From positions 62,001 to 126,000 of the forward strand of contig NZ_JAFFQY010000044.1 of NCBI RefSeq assembly GCF_017311575.1: a DNA stretch of 64,000 nt, given 5' to 3'. This DNA is from Roseococcus thiosulfatophilus (GTDB taxonomy: Bacteria > Pseudomonadota > Alphaproteobacteria > Acetobacterales > Acetobacteraceae). The position numbers and the translations under genes were made by a program. This document shows positions 50,694 to 58,916 of this stretch, in pieces (the stretch's first letter is position 1; every line of letters starts with the position of its first letter). The notes under the pieces were generated by a model, which searched no databases, was not told the DNA's origin, and worked only from the letters and a program-made list of their open reading frames with translations.

Positions 50694-51077
50694 ATGCCTG
50701 AGAACATTTCGCCGCGCCTGCGCCGCGTCTTCATCCGCGGCCTGGAATTGCAGGCGCGGCTCGGCGTCCATGCCCATGAGAAGGTGGGGCCGCAGCGGAT
50801 CGTGGTGCATGTCGAACTCGACGTGCGGGATGACGGGCCGGATGTGGGCGCCGATGACCTGGCGCGTGTCGTGGACTATGAGCAGGTGGTGATCGCCGCC
50901 CGCCAGGCGGTCACGGGCGGGCATGTGCTGCTGGTGGAGACGCTGGCCGAGCAGATGGCCGCGCTGGCGCTGCGCGATGCGCGGGTGCTGCGCGCCCGGG
51001 TTTCCATCGAGAAGCCGGACGCCTTCTCGGACGTGGCGGCGGTGGGCGTGACGGTGGAGCGCGCCCGCGCCGGCTGA
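50694..51077 (+). CDS. folB: Dihydroneopterin aldolase
   Basis: FolB cleaves dihydroneopterin in folate synthesis and may also epimerise it. The 127-residue protein has FIRGLELQARLGVHAHEK, VVDYEQVVIAAR, HVLLVETLAEQMAALAL with the active-site Glu, and VSIEKPDAF with the catalytic Lys. It starts 31 bases after the SDR stop and continues that small pterin unit. The tail end faces the long gap before uvrC. Confidence 0.88.
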   Translation: MPENISPRLRRVFIRGLELQARLGVHAHEKVGPQRIVVHVELDVRDDGPDVGADDLARVVDYEQVVIAARQAVTGGHVLLVETLAEQMAALALRDARVLRARVSIEKPDAFSDVAAVGVTVERARAG

Positions 51078-51504
51078 TGCGCTACCTTCGCGTGCGCGGT
51101 CGGGGTGGGGTTGACCGCTCCGGGAGGCCAGAGGAAGGGCCAAGTCAATCCCCAAAATGGCGCCAAAATGGGAGGGACGTGGATTTCATCCACCGGCCCG
51201 ACCTGCCCCGCAAGGGTTTCGCAAAGCACCACATATGCGTCACTGCGCTGCAACAAGCCTTAACCTCTTCGCGTTAATATCTTTATAAAACAGTATCTTA
51301 GTATTTTGCCGAGTTTCTGGGCAATCTCTTGCAAGTCCAGTCCAAAGGCCGAACACAGGAATGCGGGCCCTGTGTCGCTCACAGGGTTATCCACAGCTTC
51401 CGGGGATAGTTTGCGAAGGCGCTCCGAAGGCTGGAAAACGGCCCGCGCGTTTCCATCCGGTGTCCCGCGACGGGGCCGGCACAGCCACAGGTTGCCAAAG
51501 CGTT
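51078..51504. other. 427-base uvrC upstream region with AT-rich tract
   Basis: I see no gene in this gap. Positions 51255-51345 are strikingly AT-rich for this genome (TTAATATCTTTATAAAAC at 51274-51291). TTAAC and GTTAA form an inverted repeat around 51260-51275. A perfect DnaA-box sequence lies at 51387-51395. The arrangement could be a promoter region for uvrC or a replication-linked site; only one perfect box is seen. Confidence 0.5.
51387..51395 (+). promoter_or_regulatory. DnaA box, perfect consensus
   Basis: TTATCCACA matches the consensus DnaA-binding nonamer exactly and lies about 110 bases before the uvrC ATG, downstream of the AT-rich tract. A single box can act as a DnaA-controlled regulatory site or be chance. 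Confidence 0.45.
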
Positions 51505-53400
51505 ATGTCCACTGACCAAGTTCCCGGGCCCGTTCCAGACGCGCCGACGCCCTCCGGCCTGGCGGTGCTGGAGGCCGCGCTGCCCGGCCTGCCGCTCTCG
51601 CCGGGCGTCTATCGGATGCTCGATGGCAAGGGGGATGTGCTCTACGTCGGCAAGGCGCGGGCCATCCGCAAACGGGTCGCGCAATACACCCAGACCGCCC
51701 GCCTGCCGGAGCGGCTGCGGCGCATGGTGTTCGAGACGCGGCGGGTGGAGGTCATCACCACCGCGTCCGAGGCCGAGGCGCTGCTGCTGGAAGCCAACCT
51801 CATCAAGAAGCTGCGGCCGCGCTTCAACATCGTCCTGCGGGACGACAAATCCTATCCCTGGCTGATGGTCAGCGACGACCATTCCCACCCGCAGATCGCG
51901 AAGCACCGGGGGGAGCGGCGGAAGGGCGCCAGCTATTACGGCCCCTTCGCCAGCGTCTGGGCGGTGAACCAGACCATCACGGCCCTGCAGCGGGTGTTCC
52001 TGCTGCGGACCTGCCGGGACACCGTGTTCGAGACGCGCGACCGGCCCTGCCTGCTCTATCAGATCAAGCGCTGCTCTGCCCCCTGCGTGGACCGGATCAG
52101 CCGCGAGGACTATGCGGGCCTGGTGGCCGAGGCCAAGCAGTTCCTGGCGGGCGAGGTGCCGACCATCCAGAAGCGCCTGGCCGCCGAGATGGAGGCCGCG
52201 GCCGAGGCCCTGGAGTTCGAGCGCGCCGCCAGCCTGCGCGACCGTATCCGGGGGCTCACGCATGTGCAGGGCAGCAGCCGCATCAACCTGGACGGGGTGG
52301 GCGATGCCGATGTGGTGGCGCTGCACATGGCGGCCGGCCAATCCTGCGTGCAGGTCTTCTTCTTCCGGGGCGGGCGGAACAACGGCAACCGCCCCTATTT
52401 CCTGACGCACTCCAAGGCCGACATCACGCCTGAGGAGGTGATGGGGAGCTTCCTGGCCCAGCTCTATGACGACCTGCCGCCGCCGCCCCTGGTGCTGACC
52501 AGCCATGAGGTGCCCGAGGCCGCGCTGGTGGCCGAGGCGCTGGCGCTGAAGGCCGGCCGCCGCGTGGAACTGCACCGCCCCCAGCGCGGCGACAAGCGCG
52601 CCGTGGTGGAGCACGCCGAGACCAATGCACGCGAGGCGCTGGAGCGGCGCCTCGCGGAATCCACCGCCCAGGGGCAGTTGCTGGAGGGGGTGCAAAGGCT
52701 GCTCGACCTGCCCGACCGGCCGGAGCGGATCGAGGTCTATGACAACAGCCATATCATGGGCACCAACGCCTACGGCGCCATGATCGTGGGCGGGCCCTCG
52801 GGCTTCCTGAAATCCGCCTATCGGAAGTTCGGCATCAAGGAAGCGAAGGCCGGCGACGATTTCGGCATGATGCGCGAGATGCTCGAACGCCGCTTCGGCC
52901 GCGCGCTGAAGGAGGACCCCTCCCGCACCGGCGAGGGCTGGCCGGACCTGGTGGTGATTGATGGCGGGCAGGGGCAGCTCTCGGCGGCCGCGGCGGTCAT
53001 GGAGGAATTGGGCCTGCACGACATCCCGCTGCTGGCCATGGCCAAGGGGCCCGACCGCGACGCCGGCCGCGAATGGTTCTTCATGGCCGGGCGCGAGCCC
53101 TTCCAGCTGCCGCCACGTGACCCCGTCCTGTATTATCTGCAACGTCTGCGCGACGAGGCGCACCGCTTCGTCATCGGCAGCCACCGCGCGGGGCGCGCGA
53201 AGGCGCTGACGAAATCCGAATTGGACGACATTCCGGGCGTGGGGCCGGCGGTAAAGCGGCGCTTGCTGAACCATTTCGGGTCGGCGCGGGGGGTGAAGCA
53301 GGCGGGGGAGACGGACCTGGCCAACTGCCCCGGGGTGGGGCCGTCCCTGGCGAAACGCATTCATCAGCATTTCCACCCGGGCCTTGGGCAAGCTACATAG
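51505..53400 (+). CDS. uvrC: UvrABC excinuclease subunit C
   Basis: UvrC makes the dual incision in nucleotide excision repair. The 631-residue protein has the GIY-YIG nuclease at residues 30-110 ([20 protein letters not shown]), the UVR motif ([15 protein letters not shown]) near residue 240, and an RNase H-like C-terminal nuclease with [18 protein letters not shown] helix-hairpin-helix tail with [19 protein letters not shown] completes it. The ATG at 51505 is the first within the conserved N-terminus. pgsA starts 5 bases after the stop, the common order in this group. Confidence 0.95.
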   Translation: MSTDQVPGPVPDAPTPSGLAVLEAALPGLPLSPGVYRMLDGKGDVLYVGKARAIRKRVAQYTQTARLPERLRRMVFETRRVEVITTASEAEALLLEANLIKKLRPRFNIVLRDDKSYPWLMVSDDHSHPQIAKHRGERRKGASYYGPFASVWAVNQTITALQRVFLLRTCRDTVFETRDRPCLLYQIKRCSAPCVDRISREDYAGLVAEAKQFLAGEVPTIQKRLAAEMEAAAEALEFERAASLRDRIRGLTHVQGSSRINLDGVGDADVVALHMAAGQSCVQVFFFRGGRNNGNRPYFLTHSKADITPEEVMGSFLAQLYDDLPPPPLVLTSHEVPEAALVAEALALKAGRRVELHRPQRGDKRAVVEHAETNAREALERRLAESTAQGQLLEGVQRLLDLPDRPERIEVYDNSHIMGTNAYGAMIVGGPSGFLKSAYRKFGIKEAKAGDDFGMMREMLERRFGRALKEDPSRTGEGWPDLVVIDGGQGQLSAAAAVMEELGLHDIPLLAMAKGPDRDAGREWFFMAGREPFQLPPRDPVLYYLQRLRDEAHRFVIGSHRAGRAKALTKSELDDIPGVGPAVKRRLLNHFGSARGVKQAGETDLANCPGVGPSLAKRIHQHFHPGLGQAT

Positions 53401-53405
53401 CGGAA

Positions 53406-54008
53406 GTGCCCACCGATCTTCCCAACCTGCTCACCATCTCCCGCATCCTCGCCATCCCGGTGATGGTGCTGCTGGTCGCCATCCAGGCGCCCTGGGCGGA
53501 CATGGCGGCCTGCGCGGTGTTTTCCGCCGCCGCCATCACCGACTATTTCGACGGGAAGCTGGCGCGCGACTGGCAGATCACCTCCGATTTCGGCCGCATG
53601 CTGGACCCCATCGCCGACAAGCTGCTGGTCGGCGCCGCGCTGATGCTGCTGGCGGGCTTCGACCGGCTGGGCGAATTCGGCCTGCTGCCGGCCATTGTCA
53701 TCCTGCTGCGCGAGATCCTGGTCTCTGGCCTGCGTGAATATCTGGCGGGGCTGAAGGTGGGACTGCCGGTGACGAAGCTCGCCAAGTGGAAGACGGGCTT
53801 CCAGATGGGCGCGCTGGGCGTGCTGCTGGCGGGGGATACGGGGGCGGCGGTGATCGGCCTCGGCTTCCTGCCCGTCGCCATCATCGGCGAGGCCATGCTC
53901 TGGACGGCGGCCGCGCTGACCCTCATGACGGGGTGGGACTACTGGGTGGCCGGGCTGCGCCATGCCGCCCGACCGCCCGGCGCGGCCCCCGAGGCCGACC
54001 GCCGATGA
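53406..54008 (+). CDS. pgsA: Phosphatidylglycerophosphate synthase
   Basis: PgsA condenses CDP-diacylglycerol with glycerol 3-phosphate. The 200-residue membrane protein has the CDP-alcohol phosphotransferase signature DYFDGKLARDWQITSDF with GRMLDPIADK, in the exact spacing DG-x2-AR-x8-G-x3-D-x3-D. Several hydrophobic helices follow. The GTG at 53406, just after uvrC, begins with PTDLPNLLTISRI, a typical start. Confidence 0.93.
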   Translation: MPTDLPNLLTISRILAIPVMVLLVAIQAPWADMAACAVFSAAAITDYFDGKLARDWQITSDFGRMLDPIADKLLVGAALMLLAGFDRLGEFGLLPAIVILLREILVSGLREYLAGLKVGLPVTKLAKWKTGFQMGALGVLLAGDTGAAVIGLGFLPVAIIGEAMLWTAAALTLMTGWDYWVAGLRHAARPPGAAPEADRR

Positions 54009-54088
54009 CCGAACAATCCCTGCCCGGCGCCCCGCGCGCCGCGATAGGACCCGGCGCGGGACGCGCCGCGATAGGAAAGGTGCTGGAC

Positions 54089-54607
54089 GTGGCCAAGCCT
54101 GTGATCCCCGGTGGAAACTTCGCCGCCCTCGCCCTGGCCGGGCTGCTGCTGTCGGCCTGCGGGGGCGCGGGCGGGGTGCAAGTGCCTGGGCTGTCGCCCT
54201 CCTTCTCGGCCGGCCGGGTGGATTTCCCAACGGACAGCCTGACCATCCAGCGCCTCCGCACCGGCCCCGTGGCCGATGCCCCCGTGCTGACGGTCGAGCC
54301 GGGCAATGTCTGGCCCGAGCAGGAAGGCCAGCGCGCCACCCTGGCGGACCCCGACGCCGCCCTGCGCGGCCTGCCGCGCGCCACCTTCCCCGACGCGCCC
54401 CGCCAGCCGCCCATGCAGCGCATCGCGCCCCGCGCCGATGGGCGCATCATCAACACGCCCGACGGCGCCGCCGTGACCACGGGCGGCAATGACCGGGTGC
54501 AGGGCACGCTTTCGCCCCGCGGCTCGGGTGTGGCGATTCGCGATGGCGGGAATGTCACCATCATCGAGCCCGGCACGCCGCCCCGACTCGTGCCCGCGCC
54601 GCGCTGA
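54089..54607 (+). CDS. Hypothetical lipoprotein
   Basis: A 172-residue protein with no recognised family. I chose the GTG at 54089, eight bases after AGGAAAGG, because it gives a clean lipoprotein signal ending in LLLSAC near residue 22; an upstream ATG at 54005 would put 28 odd residues before it. The mature part is polar, with PTDSLTIQRLRTGPV and a late GSGVAIRDGGNVTIIEPG segment that looks like beta-strand repeats. The leader contains CGCGCCGCGATAGGA twice. It lies between pgsA and moaD. Confidence 0.6.
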   Translation: MAKPVIPGGNFAALALAGLLLSACGGAGGVQVPGLSPSFSAGRVDFPTDSLTIQRLRTGPVADAPVLTVEPGNVWPEQEGQRATLADPDAALRGLPRATFPDAPRQPPMQRIAPRADGRIINTPDGAAVTTGGNDRVQGTLSPRGSGVAIRDGGNVTIIEPGTPPRLVPAPR

Positions 54608-54612
54608 ACCGC

Positions 54613-54864
54613 ATGAAGATCCTGTATTTCGCCTGGCTGCGCGAACGCCTCGGCGTGGCCGAGGAAGAGATCATGCCGCCCCCGGGCGTGGCCACCGTCC
54701 GCGACCTCATCGCGCACATGGCCGCGCGCAGCCCCGCCCATGCGGAGGCCTTCGCCGCCGGCAAGGGCGTGCGCTGCGCCGTGAACCTCGACTTCGCCAC
54801 CCCCGATGACCCCGTGCGCCCCGGCGATGAGGTGGCCTTCTTCCCCCCCGTCACGGGGGGCTGA
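54613..54864 (+). CDS. moaD: Molybdopterin synthase sulfur-carrier subunit
   Basis: MoaD carries thiocarboxylated sulfur for molybdopterin synthesis. The 83-residue ubiquitin-fold protein starts MKILYFAWLRERLGVAEEE and ends FFPPVTGG, the C-terminal Gly-Gly that is adenylated and thiolated. It lies 5 bases after the lipoprotein gene and 4 bases before moaE, its partner. Confidence 0.93.
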   Translation: MKILYFAWLRERLGVAEEEIMPPPGVATVRDLIAHMAARSPAHAEAFAAGKGVRCAVNLDFATPDDPVRPGDEVAFFPPVTGG

Positions 54865-54868
54865 CCCG

Positions 54869-55312
54869 ATGCTTCGTGTCCTGGTCCAGGAAGCCCCCTT
54901 CGACGTGGCGGCCGAAATGGCACGCCTCACCGCATCCCGCGACGACATCGGCGCGTTGGCCAGCTTCACGGGGATTTGCCGCGCCGATGACGGCCTGGCC
55001 GCCATGGTGCTGGAGCACTACCCCGCCATGACCGAACGCGCGCTCACGCGCATCGCGGAGGACGCCATGCGACGCTGGCCGCTGACGGGCTGCACCGTCA
55101 TCCATCGCGTCGGGCGCCTCACGCCCGGCGAGCCGATCGTGCTGGTGCTGGCCGCCAGCGCCCACCGGGCCGCGGCGCTGGAGGCCTGCGCCTTCCTCAT
55201 GGACTGGCTCAAGACCAAGGCGCCTTTCTGGAAGCGCGAGGAACCGCGCGAGGGCGCGCCGCGCTGGGTCGAGGCCCGCGCCGAGGATGACGCGGCGGCT
55301 GCCCGTTGGTAG
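54869..55312 (+). CDS. moaE: Molybdopterin synthase catalytic subunit
   Basis: MoaE with MoaD converts precursor Z to molybdopterin. The 147 residues include GALASFTGICRADD, LEHYPAMTERALTRIAEDA, VIHRVGRLTPGEPIVLVLA and the lysine-rich active site WLKTKAPFWKRE. It overlaps the start of the next gene by 7 bases. moaD-moaE in the uvrC-pgsA unit is a frequent alphaproteobacterial arrangement. Confidence 0.93.
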   Translation: MLRVLVQEAPFDVAAEMARLTASRDDIGALASFTGICRADDGLAAMVLEHYPAMTERALTRIAEDAMRRWPLTGCTVIHRVGRLTPGEPIVLVLAASAHRAAALEACAFLMDWLKTKAPFWKREEPREGAPRWVEARAEDDAAAARW

Positions 55313-56712
55313 CCCCGCCGAAGCCCGTCCCCGCCCGACGCGCCGCGGCGCTGGTGGCCATCCTGGGCGGGGCGCTGCTGCTGCTCTGGCCCGCGGTGCT
55401 GAACGGCTATCCGGTCATCTTCAGCGACACGGGGGCCTTCATCTCCCAGACCGTCGTCCCGCTGATGATCTGGGACAAGCCCTGGATCTACGGGCCCTTC
55501 GCCTGGCTGTTCCACCAGCATGTCTCGCTGTGGTTCACCATCATCGCCCATGCGCTCATCGTCTCGCACATGGTGTGGCTGCTGGGGCGGGTGGCGGGCT
55601 GGGGCTCGCCGCGCCGGCATGTGGCGCTTTGCCTCGGGCTCGCGGCGCTGACGGCGCTGCCCTGGTCCGTCTCCATCGTCATGCCCGATGTGCTGACGCC
55701 GGTGGCCGTGCTGGGCACCGCGCTGCTGGGCTGGGGCTGGCCGGCGCTGAGCCGGGCCGAGCGCGCCTGGCTGCTGCTGCTGACGCCCATCGCCGTCGCC
55801 TCGCACCTGTCGAACCTGCCCGTGATCTTCGCGGTGCTGGTGCTGGCCGTGCTGCTGCGCGCCGGCTGGGGGGTGGCGCTGCGCGCGGCGGTGCCGCTGG
55901 TGGGGGCCATCGCCCTGCTGCTGGTGACCAATGTGGTGGGGCATGGGCGCCTCTCCATCTCGCCCTATGGCAGCACCTTCCTGCTCGCGCGGCTGACTGC
56001 GGATGGGCCGGCGCAGCGCACCATCGCGGCCCTCTGCCCGGAGCGGGGCTGGTATCTCTGCGCCTTCGTGGGGCAATTGCCGGATGATGCGGATGAGTTC
56101 CTCTGGAACCGCACCAGCGCCATGAACCGCCGGCCGGACGGCACGCCCATCTTCCTGGGCGGGCGGGAAATCGCGCCCGAGGCGCGCGAGATCGTGATGG
56201 AAACGCTGCGGCGAGAGCCCGGCACGGTGGTGATGCTGGGGCTGGGCAATTTCCTGACGCAGATGACGCGCTCGGGCCTTGGCGACACCACGCGCCAGCG
56301 GGATGTGGGCTATGGCGTCATCCCGCACCTTCGCAACGGCTTCCCGGCGGCTGAGGTGGCCCGCTTCCAGGCCGCGCTGCAGCAGCGCGACGAGTTGAAC
56401 GCCTGGGCCCTGGCCGTGGCGCGGATCTTCCCGCTGGTGCTGATCCTGGCCGCCCCCTTCGCGCTGCTGGCCTGGGCGCGGGCCCATGCGGCGCGGGATG
56501 CGCGGGCGCTGGGACTGCTGCTGGCCCTTCTGGTGGGCATGACGGGCAATGGGCTGGCGGCGGGCGCGCTGTCGGGGCCGCATCCGCGCTACCAGGCGCG
56601 CATCGCCTGGTTCCTGCCCTTGGCGGCGGTGGTCTTCTGGCGCCCGCGGCCGGAGGTCATCCCGGCAGCAACGGCTCCGGATCCAGCCAGGTCGCATACC
56701 AGCCCAGGCTGA
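55306..56712 (+). CDS. Polytopic membrane protein of unknown function
   Basis: The 468-residue protein has about ten transmembrane helices and a large loop (residues 230-320, with ALCPERGWYLCAFVGQLPDD). VIFSDTGAFISQTVVPLMIW near residue 38, with an aspartate at a membrane boundary, is reminiscent of GT-C type glycosyltransferases, but no family can be named with confidence. The start appears to be a TTG that overlaps the moaE stop. Its 3' end overlaps the convergent M23 peptidase gene by 56 bases. Confidence 0.6.
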   Translation: MVAPPKPVPARRAAALVAILGGALLLLWPAVLNGYPVIFSDTGAFISQTVVPLMIWDKPWIYGPFAWLFHQHVSLWFTIIAHALIVSHMVWLLGRVAGWGSPRRHVALCLGLAALTALPWSVSIVMPDVLTPVAVLGTALLGWGWPALSRAERAWLLLLTPIAVASHLSNLPVIFAVLVLAVLLRAGWGVALRAAVPLVGAIALLLVTNVVGHGRLSISPYGSTFLLARLTADGPAQRTIAALCPERGWYLCAFVGQLPDDADEFLWNRTSAMNRRPDGTPIFLGGREIAPEAREIVMETLRREPGTVVMLGLGNFLTQMTRSGLGDTTRQRDVGYGVIPHLRNGFPAAEVARFQAALQQRDELNAWALAVARIFPLVLILAAPFALLAWARAHAARDARALGLLLALLVGMTGNGLAAGALSGPHPRYQARIAWFLPLAAVVFWRPRPEVIPAATAPDPARSHTSPG

Positions 56713-57442
56713 AATGGAGGTGCGGGCCGGTGACGCGGCCCGTGGCTCCCATGTCGGCGATGCGGGCGCCCTGGTTCACCTCCGCCCCCTCGGCCACATG
56801 GATGTCGTTCAGGTGGGCGTAGAGGCTGTGCACCCCATGGCCATGGTCCAGCACCACCAGCTTGCCGAAGAAGAAGAACTCCGCGGCCAGCGTCACGCGG
56901 CCGGGCAGGGTGGCGGCGATGGGCGTGCCCGTGGGGCCCGCGATGTCCAGGCCATAATGCGGCGCACGGGGCTGGCCGTTCAGCACGCGCTGGCTGCCAA
57001 AGACGCCGCTGATGCGCCCGCGCGCGGGCCAGGCGAGGTTGCCCGTGAAATCCGTACGCGGCGTGTCCGTGGCGCGCGCCTGGGCCAGGCGCGTGCGCTC
57101 CGCCCCGATGCGGCGCAGCGCCTCGGCATCGGGCGTCACCTGGGCGGGGGGCAGGCCGGTGATGTGCTGGATGCGCCAGTCGCGCGGGGCGACCTCCAGC
57201 ACGCGCGTCTCCTGGCCCACGCGCAGGGTGGCGCGGGGGGCGTGGTCGCGGCCGAAGCCCAGCGCGAAGCGGCCCTCGGGCGAGACGCGCACGGCGCGCC
57301 CGTCGAGGGTGACGGCGCGGCCGGCGGCGCCCGCGCCACGCAGCAGCCCGCCCTGCTCGGCGCGGCCTTCCAAGGTGAAGGCGGCGGCGGGCCGGGCCAG
57401 GGCCAGCGCGGGCAGGGCGAGGGCGAGGCGGCGGGCGATCAT
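56657..57442 (-). CDS. M23 family metallopeptidase (secreted)
   Basis: M23 enzymes cut peptidoglycan cross-links and related peptides, or act as LytM regulators of amidases. The 261-residue protein has a signal peptide (to about residue 21), a beta-rich N-terminal part and the LytM domain with PHYGLDIAGPTGTP (HxxxD zinc ligands), VVLDHGHGVHSLYAHL and GPHLHFSLGW. All four zinc-site motifs are present, so it should be active. Its start overlaps the xseA stop by four bases, and its 3' end overlaps the convergent membrane-protein gene. Confidence 0.88.
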   Translation of the reverse strand: MIARRLALALPALALARPAAAFTLEGRAEQGGLLRGAGAAGRAVTLDGRAVRVSPEGRFALGFGRDHAPRATLRVGQETRVLEVAPRDWRIQHITGLPPAQVTPDAEALRRIGAERTRLAQARATDTPRTDFTGNLAWPARGRISGVFGSQRVLNGQPRAPHYGLDIAGPTGTPIAATLPGRVTLAAEFFFFGKLVVLDHGHGVHSLYAHLNDIHVAEGAEVNQGARIADMGATGRVTGPHLHFSLGWYATWLDPEPLLPG

Positions 57443-58872
57443 AGCAGCGTCCCTTGCTTGTCCGTGGCGGCCGGGGCGCGGGCGGCCTGGGCCTCCACGC
57501 CGCCATCCTGGAAGGTGAGGCGCAGCCTTTGGCCCGGCCGCACGGCGGCGGCGGTGATGACGGCCGCCCCCTTGGCGTCCTGCACCAGGGCGAAGCCGCG
57601 CGCCAGGACCGCGTGGTAGCTGACGGCCTCCAGCCGCGCCGACAGCCCGGCCAACTGGGCGGTGCGCTCACGGATTAGCGCGGCGACGGGGGCGGAGGAG
57701 AGGCGGCTCAGCGCCGGTGCCGCCGAGCGGCGCTGCTGGCAGCGCGCCCAGGCCGCATCGGCGCGCTGGGCCAGGGAGGCAAGCCCCGCGCGGGCGGCGG
57801 CCATGGCCTCGCGCGGGTGGCGCAGCCTCGCCTCGGCACGCACCAATTGCCCGCGCTTCACTTGGACCAGGGCGGGCAGGGCGCCGGCAAGCCTTTCGCC
57901 GCGGTCGTCCAGGCGCTGCCGGGCCTGGGCCAGCAAAGCGGGGGCGTCGGGCAGGAAGCGCTCGGCGCGGGTCAGGTTCAGGTGGACGGCGCGCAACCGG
58001 GCCTGCACCGCCTGGTCCAGCCGCGCGGACTTCTGCGCGATGTCGGCCGCGATCTCGACGCGCGAGGGCACGGCGAGTTCCGCCGCTGCCGTGGGCGTGG
58101 GCGCCCGGCGGTCGGAGGCGAAGTCGATCAGGGTGGTGTCGGTTTCATGCCCCACGGCGCTGATCACCGGGATGGTGCAGGTGGCGGCGGCGCGGACCAC
58201 CTCCTCCTCGTTGAAGGCCATGAGGTCTTCGAGGGAACCGCCGCCGCGCGCCACGATGATGACGTCGGGGCGCGGGATGGGCCCGCCCTCCGGCAGTGCC
58301 GAGAAGCCGTTGATGGCGGCGGCGATCTGCGCGGCCGCGCCCTCGCCCTGCACCGCCACGGGCCAGAGGATGACGTGGCGCGGAAAGCGGCGGGCCAGGG
58401 TGGTGCGGATGTCCTGGATGACGGCCCCGCGCTCGCTCGTCACCACACCGATGACGCGCGGCAGCAGGGGCAAAGGGCGCTTGCGCTCGAACAGGCCTTC
58501 CTTCAGCAGCGCCACGCGCAGCCGCTCGATGCGCGCCAGCAGCGCGCCCTCGCCCGCATATTCCAGCTTGTCGATGATGAGCTGGTATTTGGAACGGTCG
58601 CCATAGGTGGAGACGCGGCCGGTCGCGATCACCTCCACGCCGTTCTCGGGCTTGAGGCCGAGGTTCCGCACGGCGCTCTTCCACACCACGCTCTCGATCT
58701 TGGCGTCCTGGTCCTTGAGCGAGAGGTAGATGTGGCCGGAGGGGTAGGGCTTCACCTCCGTCAACTCGCCGCGCACGCGGATGCGCGCGAAGCTCCCTTC
58801 CAGGGTGCGCTTGATGGCGCCCGCCAATTCGCCGACACCGTATTCCGGGATGTTGGAGATGGTTCCGTCCAT
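57439..58872 (-). CDS. xseA: Exodeoxyribonuclease VII large subunit
   Basis: XseA with XseB degrades single-stranded DNA. The 477-residue protein has an OB fold at the N-terminus (ARIRVRGELTEVKPYPSGHI), the catalytic TSERGAVIQDIRTTLARRFP, VARGGGSLEDLMAFNEEE, ISAVGHETDTTLIDFASD, then a long coiled coil. The ATG at 58872 fits the family start. It is divergent from purD, with only 44 bases between starts, and xseB is not in the window. Confidence 0.93.
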   Translation of the reverse strand: MDGTISNIPEYGVGELAGAIKRTLEGSFARIRVRGELTEVKPYPSGHIYLSLKDQDAKIESVVWKSAVRNLGLKPENGVEVIATGRVSTYGDRSKYQLIIDKLEYAGEGALLARIERLRVALLKEGLFERKRPLPLLPRVIGVVTSERGAVIQDIRTTLARRFPRHVILWPVAVQGEGAAAQIAAAINGFSALPEGGPIPRPDVIIVARGGGSLEDLMAFNEEEVVRAAATCTIPVISAVGHETDTTLIDFASDRRAPTPTAAAELAVPSRVEIAADIAQKSARLDQAVQARLRAVHLNLTRAERFLPDAPALLAQARQRLDDRGERLAGALPALVQVKRGQLVRAEARLRHPREAMAAARAGLASLAQRADAAWARCQQRRSAAPALSRLSSAPVAALIRERTAQLAGLSARLEAVSYHAVLARGFALVQDAKGAAVITAAAVRPGQRLRLTFQDGGVEAQAARAPAATDKQGTLL

Positions 58873-58916
58873 CGGCACCTTATACGGATCGTTTCGGGTT
58901 TTGCGGAGGCAGTGTG

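Noticed and set aside
51078-51504. Chromosomal replication origin
   Set aside because: Only one perfect DnaA box was found, with no dnaA, parAB, hemE or gidA-type neighbours. The AT-rich tract is recorded as a finding instead.
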